NCBI GenBank assembly: GCA_964611195.1 | Contig: CAZSXA010000166.1 | Coordinates: forward strand, 1-5,037 | Source of the DNA: JADLGL01 sp964611195 | GTDB lineage: Bacteria; Pseudomonadota; Alphaproteobacteria; Rhizobiales; Kaistiaceae | Direction: 5' to 3' | Length of the DNA stretch: 5,037 bases | Shown here: piece after piece, positions 1 to 5,037 of the stretch | Numbering within the stretch: the stretch's first letter is position 1 | How the letters are laid out: each line of letters opens with the position of its first letter | The notes under the pieces: model-generated | What the model saw: only the letters and a program-made list of their open reading frames with translations | Databases searched by the model: none | What the model was told of the DNA's origin: nothing | Position numbers and translations under genes: made by a program

Positions 1-306
1 GATCGCGGTGTCGCTCTGAAGATAGGGCCAGAGGGATTCCTCCACGTCGCTCCCTCGCATCTGGTTGGCGTGAAGCTTGAAACCGATGCAGGCGATATCG
101 GGGACATCCTCCCGGTAGATCTCCGCCCGGCAGAAAGCGACTGGATCTTCGCCGTCGCGATAGGTCCGCGAGAACCCGGCCTGGCGGTGATCCTCGATCG
201 CATTGAACGGCTCGCCGAAGCACCTAATGCTCGGATGCTGGTCGAGCGCCTTGGCCAACAGAGTCGAGCCAGAACGTCCGTGTGATGCGATCAAGAATTT
301 GATCAT
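1..306 (-). CDS. Sulfotransferase family protein, N-terminal part (partial, runs off left edge)
   Basis: This is the first 102 residues of a protein, translated directly from the minus strand from the ATG at 306-304; the frame is open to the window edge. The N-terminus has a short beta strand (IKFLIA, residues 2-7) followed by SHGRSGSTLLAKALDQHP (8-25). That is the 5'-phosphosulfate-binding loop of PAPS-dependent sulfotransferases (usual form RSGTT/S-x-L). CFGEPFN (29-35) and IGFKLHANQ (74-82) are also typical of the bacterial Sulfotransfer family, which includes Nod-factor and glycolipid sulfotransferases. Members transfer sulfate from PAPS to a hydroxyl or amine, here most likely on a sugar. 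A GGAG site at 318-315 lies 8 bases before the ATG, which supports this start. It sits 26 bases after the GT2 gene and is probably the fourth gene of the same operon. The acceptor cannot be inferred, and the 3'-phosphate-binding and C-terminal regions lie outside the window. Confidence 0.88.
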   Translation of the reverse strand, partial: MIKFLIASHGRSGSTLLAKALDQHPSIRCFGEPFNAIEDHRQAGFSRTYRDGEDPVAFCRAEIYREDVPDIACIGFKLHANQMRGSDVEESLWPYLQSDTAI

Positions 307-314
307 CGCCGTTT

Positions 315-318
315 CTCC
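315..318 (-). promoter_or_regulatory. Shine-Dalgarno site of the sulfotransferase gene
   Basis: The minus strand reads GGAG here, 8 bases upstream of the ATG at 306. It lies in the short gap after the GT2 stop codon. It fixes the start of a gene whose reading frame leaves the window. Confidence 0.6.
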
Positions 319-332
319 GCGGTTCGGCGCGG

Positions 333-1286
333 CTAGGTGCCGGTCCAGGCTAACCCCTTGGCGCGGCTGAGGGCGAACACTGCCGAGTAGGCGTCATGTA
401 GGACCTTCTCGAAGTTCTCGTCGATCTCATAGCCTCGTTCGCGGTAGGTGTTGGCGATATCGTCCAGCTTCTGCGTCCAGCGAAGATACTGGCGATAGCG
501 GTGGCCAAACTGACGCCAGGACTGCGGTCCCTCGGGGATATCGCAATACTTCCGGATCTCCGGCGTGGCGTGCAGCCGCGCGAACATCCGTTGCGAACGT
601 CCCTGCCTGGTCTGCCGATCGCAGAACCCCCGAAACGTAAAGGCACGCAGCATCGTCGACACGGCGGTAGGATCGTAGAACACGCGCACGCTGCCGCGCT
701 GAGACAGGCGATAGCCCAGTTCGACGTCCTCGCAGCCGAATGTGAAGCGAGGATCGAAGAGCCCGCGGTCAATCAGGAGTGACCGCTTGCACGAGCTCCG
801 GCCGCCCCAGAAATACTCGTAGGGAAGCTCCTGGCCCGGCCGGAGCGTGTGGTAGTTGAACAGCCGGTTTCCGATCTCCGTGACGTGCCGCATGACCGGC
901 TTTTCCGCCACCTCGGGCGAGAGCTTGGTGTAGCCAAGGATCACGGCGTCCTGCTGCGGCCGCCGGCGATGGGCGAGCAAATGCGCCGCGGCAAGGTCGC
1001 GATCGGGCATGTCGTCGTCGTCGGCAAATGCGATGATCGCCCCGCGGCTGGCGAGCACGCCGAGATTCTTGGCGGCGGCAATCCCGGACGGGCCCTGGCG
1101 CAGCACCTTCAGCGGAAGGTCTTCGACTGACGCCAACAGTTCCGGCGTCTCGTCCGTCGAGCCGTCGTCGACGATGACGATCTCGTACAGAGCCTGGTCG
1201 AGCGACTGACGACGAAACCCGTCCAGCACCAACGGCAGATAGTCGGCGCGGTTGCGCGTCGGGATGACGAAGGACAGCTCAGGCAT
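333..1286 (-). CDS. Family 2 glycosyltransferase (GT-A fold)
   Basis: A complete 317-residue inverting-type glycosyltransferase. The GT2 core begins at residue 3 with LSFVIPTRNRADYLPLVL, followed by IVIVDDGSTDET (37-47), which binds the nucleotide. The FADDDDMPD segment (87-95) is the metal-binding DxD region. GGRSSCKRSLL (161-171) and FGCEDVELGYRL (183-194) form the acceptor side, the latter carrying the ED motif that usually supplies the catalytic base. The last 65 or so residues are a mostly helical, charged extension (from about SWRQFGHRYRQYL, 256-268) beyond the core. There is no signal peptide or membrane segment, so it should act on the cytoplasmic face, adding a sugar from a nucleotide-sugar donor to a growing glycan. 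The ATG at 1286 overlaps the previous gene by 8 bases, and a GGTGA at 1300-1296 lies 9 bases upstream. Donor and acceptor specificity cannot be read from sequence. Confidence 0.92.
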   Translation of the reverse strand: MPELSFVIPTRNRADYLPLVLDGFRRQSLDQALYEIVIVDDGSTDETPELLASVEDLPLKVLRQGPSGIAAAKNLGVLASRGAIIAFADDDDMPDRDLAAAHLLAHRRRPQQDAVILGYTKLSPEVAEKPVMRHVTEIGNRLFNYHTLRPGQELPYEYFWGGRSSCKRSLLIDRGLFDPRFTFGCEDVELGYRLSQRGSVRVFYDPTAVSTMLRAFTFRGFCDRQTRQGRSQRMFARLHATPEIRKYCDIPEGPQSWRQFGHRYRQYLRWTQKLDDIANTYRERGYEIDENFEKVLHDAYSAVFALSRAKGLAWTGT

Positions 1287-1980
1287 AGGCGTCCGTCACC
1301 GTGAAGGCGTCATGCTTGTCGAGGTGATCGACCTTGGCAAGAAGTGCCTTTTGCTGGGCATCGGCTTCTGCATGAACGTAGTTGGCGACCGGCGGCCGAA
1401 AACTGTGGTCCACCGGCGTGGCGTCGACAATGCCCATCCGCAGGCCTTCCCGCTCGATCAGCAGCGGCCATACGAAATCGAGGCCCCAGCCCATCGGAGT
1501 ACGCGCGTCAAAGGGCAGGATCAGCCGCATCGCGGCGGCATTGGCGGCAAAGACAGGACCGATCTCGACGAACCGCGTCGCGCGCGCCAGAAGCCCCGGC
1601 GCCTGCCGGGTGATGGCATGATCGACATAGCTCGACAGCGTTCGAGCCGGCTGAGCGAGCGCAAACTCGAAACGTTCGGCAAGCGCGATGAAGTCGTCGA
1701 GGAAGCCTGCTGGAAGGCCGACATCGTCGTCGCAGACGACAAGGTAGTCGAACGCTCCTGCGTCGGAGACGATGTCGCCCAGAAGCGCGAACTTGGGCGT
1801 CCGCTCCGCGACAACGGCGACTGTCCCTGGAAGGTCGCAACGCCCGCTCCCGCTTTCGTCGATAGCGATCCAGCGCTGTTCAATCTGATGCCGCCGGCTC
1901 TTCGACAGTTCCGCAATAGCCGCGTCGGCGAGGTTTTCAGACGCCGCCAGGTAGACGCCCGCAACGAGAACTCTAGACAT
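1279..1980 (-). CDS. Putative glycosyltransferase-like protein with DDD and GWGLDF motifs
   Basis: A complete 233-residue protein with no characterised homologue that I can name. It has a Rossmann-like start (MSRVLVAGVYLA), then TPKFALLG (61-68) and FDYLVVCDDDVGLP (78-90), where DDD (84-86) resembles the metal/nucleotide-sugar DxD site of GT-A enzymes. Further on come FALAQPARTLSSYVDH (106-121), RFVEIGPVF (136-144), PMGWGLDFVWP (162-172) and IVDATPVDHSFRPP (184-197). DDD followed by GWGLDF and a later VDH is reminiscent of DUF707-like putative glycosyltransferases; this is recognition from memory, not a search. It lies between two evident glycosyltransferase genes and overlaps both by 8 bases, which supports a role in the same glycan pathway. 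A GGAAG at 1994-1990 lies 9 bases before the ATG. No signal peptide or membrane segment is visible. Other GT-A fold functions, such as a nucleotidyltransferase, are not excluded. Confidence 0.8.
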   Translation of the reverse strand: MSRVLVAGVYLAASENLADAAIAELSKSRRHQIEQRWIAIDESGSGRCDLPGTVAVVAERTPKFALLGDIVSDAGAFDYLVVCDDDVGLPAGFLDDFIALAERFEFALAQPARTLSSYVDHAITRQAPGLLARATRFVEIGPVFAANAAAMRLILPFDARTPMGWGLDFVWPLLIEREGLRMGIVDATPVDHSFRPPVANYVHAEADAQQKALLAKVDHLDKHDAFTVTDAYA

Positions 1981-3541
1981 CGAGCAGCACTTCCAGCTCT
2001 CGTTGCATCGCGGCTAACGATTGCGTTCGCTCGATCAGATCGCGCCCTGCATCGCGAAGCCGAAGCCACAACTCGTCGTCGCGCATCAGCCTCAGCACGT
2101 GGGATGCGAAGTCCTTGGTCTCGTCGGCGACGAGGAAGTGCATGCCCGGCTGGGCGCCGAACCCCTCCGCTCCGATACTGGTCGTCACCACGGGCAGGCC
2201 GTGGGCGAGGCTGTGACCGATCTTGCCCTTGACGCCGGCGCCGAAGCGGAGCGGCGCCACCGACATCCGGCACGACTGGTAGAGCGGCCCGAGATCAGGG
2301 ACGTGACCGAGAATCTCGACGCCCGGCGTCTCGGCAAGCGCCCGAACCTTGGTGTTCGCGTCAGCGCCGACGACCTTGAACCGCGCATCGGGGTACTTCT
2401 TGTGAACCGACGGCCAGATATGGCGGACGAACCAGCGCACCGCGTCCCCATTGGGCCGGTGGTGGAAGCCGCCAACGAACAGGATGTCGCGGCGCGTCGA
2501 CGTCGACGGCGGCGCAAGCTCGGGCAGCGCGAAGGCGTTGCCGATCACCGAGACTGTCACATCGGGCTCCAGCGACAGGAGATGCCGCCGCTCCTCATGG
2601 GAGATGGCGATCGTCACGTCGGCAAGCCGCGCGCATGTACGCTCGAGCCGAGCCATTTCCTCCGCGGCTGCGTGAGCCTGGGCGTCGCTGGCAAGTTCGG
2701 CTTGCCTGGCCATCCGCACCGAATGGAGGTCCACCATGTCATAGGCGATGGTGGCCCAGGGAGATCGGGCCCGAACAGCCGGGATCAGTTGCTGAGCCAC
2801 GTGCGGGAAGGAAACAAACGCCAGTCCGATCTTTCCGCCATAGGCCTTCAGCATTCGCTCGGTACCCTTGGGGCCATAGGTGAAGCGTTCCACCCCCAGC
2901 CGGGTCATCCGATCTTCGTAGTGTTCGCGACCGCGCTGCGAACCGACGACCGCCTCGAAAGTCGCTCGGTCACGGATGGCGGCGAACAGCACACGCCGAC
3001 CAAGCTTCGCAAACAACTCGATCACTGTGGCCAGGCGAAGGCCGCCCGAACTGCGATCCGCCGTCGGGGGGAGATCGGCGGCCACGAGCACGAAGTTCCC
3101 GAGGACGCTCCCGCGGATCGGCGCGAGGCCCGTGGTGACGACCTTGCTCCGTTTCGAAACCGGGGCGTCGGGCAGGGACGTTTCGCCGGCTTTTTCGTTC
3201 TCGCCTCGTCTCAGCATGCGGCCGAGCGGGCGGGACCGCAACTCTTCGCCCGACGCCAATGGTTCCGCAGCCGCACGGGCGGCCAGCAGCTGCCCCTCGA
3301 CGACCTGCATCGATTGTCGGAGTTGCTCCGCTTCCTCCTTCAGTTGCGCGATCTCGGCATGAGCCTCCGCAAGACGGCGACACAAGAGGTCGCGATCGTG
3401 CGCTTCGTTCAGGTCAGCAGTGCCGGGATCGGTGCCGGGCGAAGTGGAACCCCCCACGGAATCTGAGAGCAACTGAATGTCGCTCGACGCTGTCGCGTCG
3501 TCTGTTGGGTAAGGCTGTTCCTTCGGCAGCTGTGACGACAC
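1973..3541 (-). CDS. GT4-type (group 1) glycosyltransferase with N-terminal coiled coil
   Basis: A complete 522-residue protein starting with GTG at 3541, chosen because AGGAGG lies 10 bases upstream and an in-frame stop lies shortly before. Residues 1-43 are a polar Ser/Thr/Asp-rich leader. Residues about 44-92 form a coiled-coil-like helix (RRLAEAHAEIAQLKEEAEQL, 55-74), followed by a basic linker to about 135. The GT-B enzyme follows: FVLVAADLPPTADRSSGGLRL (150-170) is the N-terminal Rossmann domain. DILFVGGFHHRPNGDAVRWF (352-371), FKVVGAD (388-394), LGHVPDLGPLYQSCRMSVAP (411-430), FGAGVKGKI (433-441) and GLPVVTTSIGAEG (448-460) form the C-terminal donor-binding domain. It should transfer a sugar from an NDP-sugar with retention in the cytoplasm. 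The usual Glu after KGKI is replaced (IGHSLAHG, 441-448). It is the first gene of the operon and overlaps the next by 8 bases. The coiled coil suggests oligomerisation or docking to a partner. Confidence 0.9.
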   Translation of the reverse strand: MSSQLPKEQPYPTDDATASSDIQLLSDSVGGSTSPGTDPGTADLNEAHDRDLLCRRLAEAHAEIAQLKEEAEQLRQSMQVVEGQLLAARAAAEPLASGEELRSRPLGRMLRRGENEKAGETSLPDAPVSKRSKVVTTGLAPIRGSVLGNFVLVAADLPPTADRSSGGLRLATVIELFAKLGRRVLFAAIRDRATFEAVVGSQRGREHYEDRMTRLGVERFTYGPKGTERMLKAYGGKIGLAFVSFPHVAQQLIPAVRARSPWATIAYDMVDLHSVRMARQAELASDAQAHAAAEEMARLERTCARLADVTIAISHEERRHLLSLEPDVTVSVIGNAFALPELAPPSTSTRRDILFVGGFHHRPNGDAVRWFVRHIWPSVHKKYPDARFKVVGADANTKVRALAETPGVEILGHVPDLGPLYQSCRMSVAPLRFGAGVKGKIGHSLAHGLPVVTTSIGAEGFGAQPGMHFLVADETKDFASHVLRLMRDDELWLRLRDAGRDLIERTQSLAAMQRELEVLLDV

Positions 3542-3551
3542 GCTTCCGTAG

Positions 3552-3557
3552 CCTCCT
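3552..3557 (-). promoter_or_regulatory. Strong Shine-Dalgarno site of the GT4 gene
   Basis: The minus strand reads AGGAGG at 3557-3552, ten bases before the GTG start at 3541. It is the best ribosome-binding site in the window and decides the start of this gene, which lacks a nearby ATG in frame. Confidence 0.7.
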
Positions 3558-3569
3558 CGAATCCGAGCC

Positions 3570-3590
3570 AGCCGGGCACCGCTCCCGGCT
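3570..3590 (-). repeat. Perfect inverted repeat (hairpin) in the leader of the glycan operon
   Basis: AGCCGGG (3570-3576) and CCCGGCT (3584-3590) are exact reverse complements separated by 7 bases, giving a GC-rich stem of 7 bp. A competing outer pair, CGAGCC (3564-3569) with GGCTCG (3587-3592), reuses part of the same arm, so two alternative foldings are possible. The structure lies about 12 bases upstream of the AGGAGG site. No T-run follows on either strand, so it is not an ordinary rho-independent terminator. It may influence translation or transcript stability, or be an operator; GC-rich DNA also yields such stems by chance. Confidence 0.4.
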
Positions 3591-3600
3591 CGTCGGTCAC

Positions 3601-3630
3601 TTCATAGCGGCAACCGAGGTTTGCCGCCAA
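3601..3630 (-). promoter_or_regulatory. Weak candidate promoter for the glycan operon
   Basis: The minus strand shows TTGGCG (3630-3625) and, 17 bases later, CTATGA (3607-3602), which partly match the alphaproteobacterial sigma-70 pattern of TTGAC and CTATAT. Transcription from here would give a leader of roughly 50 bases containing the hairpin and AGGAGG site. Each hexamer is imperfect, so the call is tentative. Confidence 0.22.
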
Positions 3631-3686
3631 CGCCGGGCGAACTTGCGACCATCACAATTTGGCTCGGTACTCGCCGCGTACCTGTC

Positions 3687-3715
3687 TTGCCGCGTCGCCG
3701 TGCCCGGATTATGCC
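3687..3715 (+). promoter_or_regulatory. Weak candidate promoter for the ABC transporter genes
   Basis: TTGCCG (3687-3692) is followed after 17 bases by TATGCC (3710-3715), a poor -10 match. If it is used, transcription would begin near 3721, which would rule out the upstream ATG at 3711 and favour the ATG at 3756. The matches are weak and only the spacing and position support it. Confidence 0.15.
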
Positions 3716-3755
3716 ACGAGTGTCGGTGGCGACCGCGGCAGGGGCGTTCGATCCG

Positions 3756-4667
3756 ATGATCAAGGTCGATGGACTGCGAAAGTCATATGGTGACGTGACG
3801 GCGATCGCCGATGTCTCGTTGGGCGTCGACGAGGGGGAGATTTTCGGCCTGCTCGGCCCCAACGGCGCAGGCAAGACGACAATCGTCGAATGCCTTCAGG
3901 GTCTTCGGCACCGTGACGCGGGGACCGTCGAGGTCCTCGGCATCGACCCGCAGTCCCATCCCGACACGCTGCGCCGCATGGTCGGCAGCCAATTGCAGGA
4001 TTCCGCGCTGCCCGACCGTCTGCGCGTGCGCGAAGCGCTGGCGCTGTTCGCCTTCTTCGCCGACAGGCACGCCGACGTCGACCAGCTGCTGCGCGACTGG
4101 GGCCTTTGGGAGAAGCGGAAGGCGACGTTCGCCTCGCTCTCGGGCGGGCAGCGCCAACGCCTCTTCGTGGCGCTTGCGCTGGTCAACCTGCCGCGGCTGG
4201 TCTTCCTTGACGAGCTCACCACCGGTCTCGATCCGGCCGCCCGGCGCGGCGCCTGGGAGCATGTCCGGCGGGTCCGCGCCGGCGGTGCAACCGTGGTGCT
4301 CGTCACCCATTTCATGGATGAGGCGCAATACCTTTGCGACCGCCTCGCGGTTATCGACAAGGGCAAGGTCGTCGCCTGCGACACCCCGGCCCGACTCGTT
4401 TCAGATCATGCCGGCGCGCATGCGGTGACCTTCACGGTTCCGGACGATGCAACCGATGCCGATTTCGGGTTTCTCTCGCGCGTCTCGGGCGTCGACGCTG
4501 TTCAGCGCGAGAATGACCGCTTCACGATCCGTGGCCATGATGCGGTGCTCCAGCACGTTGCCGCAGCGCTGCTGGCCAACGGCATCGAGGTGCCGGATCT
4601 CGAGCTGCAACGGCCAAGCCTCGAGGATGTCTTCCTGTTCCTCACCGGTCACCAGGGCGAGGCCTGA
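3756..4667 (+). CDS. ABC transporter ATP-binding protein (ABC-2 exporter class, DrrA/NodI-like)
   Basis: A 303-residue ATPase subunit that powers export through the adjacent permease. From the ATG at 3756, all nucleotide-binding motifs are present: Walker A GPNGAGKTT (34-42), Q-loop Gln in SQLQDS (Q81), signature LSGGQRQR (128-135), Walker B LVFLDE (148-153, catalytic E153), D-loop GLDP (157-160) and H-loop VTHFMDEA (H185). DELTTGLDP has Leu where many ABC proteins have Pro, a variation I recall as common in this class. The C-terminal region from about 210 ends in PSLEDVFLFLTG (287-298), typical of DrrA-type ATPases. The frame is open back to 3621 and ATG 3711 is an alternative start, but homology to the family begins at MIKVDGLRKSYG, and AGGGG at 3740-3744 gives a modest ribosome site. 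The permease follows after 3 bases. Substrate unknown; drugs, lipids or glycolipids are typical of this class. Confidence 0.93.
   Translation: MIKVDGLRKSYGDVTAIADVSLGVDEGEIFGLLGPNGAGKTTIVECLQGLRHRDAGTVEVLGIDPQSHPDTLRRMVGSQLQDSALPDRLRVREALALFAFFADRHADVDQLLRDWGLWEKRKATFASLSGGQRQRLFVALALVNLPRLVFLDELTTGLDPAARRGAWEHVRRVRAGGATVVLVTHFMDEAQYLCDRLAVIDKGKVVACDTPARLVSDHAGAHAVTFTVPDDATDADFGFLSRVSGVDAVQRENDRFTIRGHDAVLQHVAAALLANGIEVPDLELQRPSLEDVFLFLTGHQGEA
4659..4662 (+). promoter_or_regulatory. Shine-Dalgarno site of the permease gene, inside the ATPase gene
   Basis: GAGG lies within the last codons of the ATPase gene, 8 bases before the permease ATG at 4671. Together with the 3-base gap, it suggests coupled translation of the two transporter subunits. 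Confidence 0.5.
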
Positions 4668-4670
4668 GCG

Positions 4671-5037
4671 ATGGGCGGCAGTCTCCCCGCACTCACCTGG
4701 ACAGAGTTGAAGCTCTTCGTCCGCGAGCCGATCGCTCTCGTCTTCGGGTTCGCCTTCCCGTTGATGATCCTGGTGATCCTGCTCGGCGTCTTCGGCGAGA
4801 CCGTCGATGACGACGTTTTCCTCGGCGCGACGGGCATCGACTACTATGTGCCCGCCGGCGTCGCGACGCTGATCGCTGCAGTCGCGCTGGTGTCGATGCC
4901 GGTCCATCTCGCCGGCTATATCGGACGCGGCGTCCTTCGCCGACTGAGAGCATCGGGCGTCAGGGCGTGGACGGTGCTGGCCGCGCAGGCTGTGGTCGCC
5001 GCCAGTTCGATCGTCGTCGGAACAATCCTGATCCTGG
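4671..5037 (+). CDS. ABC-2 type transporter permease, N-terminal part (partial, runs off right edge)
   Basis: The first 122 residues of a membrane protein, translated directly from the ATG at 4671; the frame stays open to the window end. The layout is typical of ABC-2 permeases. A short amphipathic start (LPALTWTELKLFVREP, 5-20) leads into a first membrane segment at about 21-42 (IALVFGFAFPLMILVILLGV). An acidic outside loop (ETVDDDVF, 43-50) comes next, then a second membrane segment at about 60-82. A basic cytoplasmic loop, GYIGRGVLRRLRASGVRAW (82-100), is the coupling-type region that contacts the ATPase, and a third hydrophobic segment begins near 101. It forms the pore of the exporter with the preceding ATPase, from which it is separated by three bases. 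Usual family length is about 240-280 residues, so roughly half is missing. The cargo is not evident. Confidence 0.88.
   Translation, partial: MGGSLPALTWTELKLFVREPIALVFGFAFPLMILVILLGVFGETVDDDVFLGATGIDYYVPAGVATLIAAVALVSMPVHLAGYIGRGVLRRLRASGVRAWTVLAAQAVVAASSIVVGTILIL

Noticed and set aside
70..285. Plus-strand open frame of 71 codons at the left edge
   Set aside because: It lies opposite the sulfotransferase N-terminus, which carries the PAPS-binding loop and a good start site.
307..332. GC-rich short gap as a possible terminator between the GT2 and sulfotransferase genes
   Set aside because: Only short imperfect pairings and no T-run; the gap is too short and holds the next gene's ribosome site.
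1252..2232. Plus-strand open frame of 326 codons across the GT2/GT-like/GT4 junctions
   Set aside because: Low-complexity, Arg-rich translation with no domain, lying opposite clear genes on the minus strand.
1521..2273. Minus-strand open frame of 250 codons in another frame of the GT-like and GT4 genes
   Set aside because: Overlaps two well-supported genes on the same strand and is Ser/Arg-rich without motifs.
2021..3466. Long plus-strand open frame of 481 codons opposite the GT4 gene
   Set aside because: Its translation is Arg/His/Gly-rich with no recognisable domain. It mirrors the GT4 gene, which has full motifs and a strong ribosome site. Long antisense frames are expected in GC-rich DNA.
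3621..3755. N-terminal extension of the ABC ATPase (45 more codons)
   Set aside because: The extra sequence is Arg/Pro-rich and unlike the family, which starts at MIKVDGL. It would also reach into the divergent leader region. ATG 3711 remains a lesser possibility.
3783..4384. Minus-strand frames opposite the ABC ATPase
   Set aside because: The plus-strand frame has every ABC ATPase motif; the opposite frames show none.

Overview
The window is GC-rich, gene-dense bacterial DNA. Third-codon positions are strongly G/C, genes overlap by a few bases, and clear Shine-Dalgarno sites are present. Protein style and composition suggest a proteobacterium, probably an alphaproteobacterium, but no phylogenetic marker gene is present, so this is an inference.

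There are two divergent transcription units separated by about 214 bases (3542-3755). The minus-strand unit reads leftward from 3541 to the left edge and holds four tightly packed genes. In order of transcription they are a GT4-type glycosyltransferase with an N-terminal coiled coil (GTG start), a 233-residue putative glycosyltransferase-like protein with a DDD motif and a GWGLDF motif, a GT2 (GT-A fold) glycosyltransferase, and the first 102 residues of a PAPS-dependent sulfotransferase cut by the window edge. The first two junctions are 8-base overlaps and the third is a 26-base gap, so this looks like one operon. Taken together, the genes suggest synthesis of a surface or secreted glycan (capsule, exopolysaccharide, O-antigen or glycolipid) that is then sulfated. 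The glycan itself cannot be identified from this window.

The plus-strand unit starts near 3756. It encodes an ABC transporter ATPase with all nucleotide-binding motifs (303 residues, DrrA/NodI-like ABC-2 class). Three bases later comes an ABC-2 permease, truncated by the right edge after 122 residues. The pair is probably a small-molecule, lipid or drug exporter. A link to the glycan operon is possible from position alone but is not shown.

The divergent intergenic region contains a strong AGGAGG site and a perfect 7-bp hairpin in the presumed leader of the glycan operon, plus weak promoter-like hexamers in both directions. I saw no tRNA, rRNA, CRISPR, insertion sequence, attachment site or convincing rho-independent terminator. 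Every stretch longer than 300 bases is covered by a gene.
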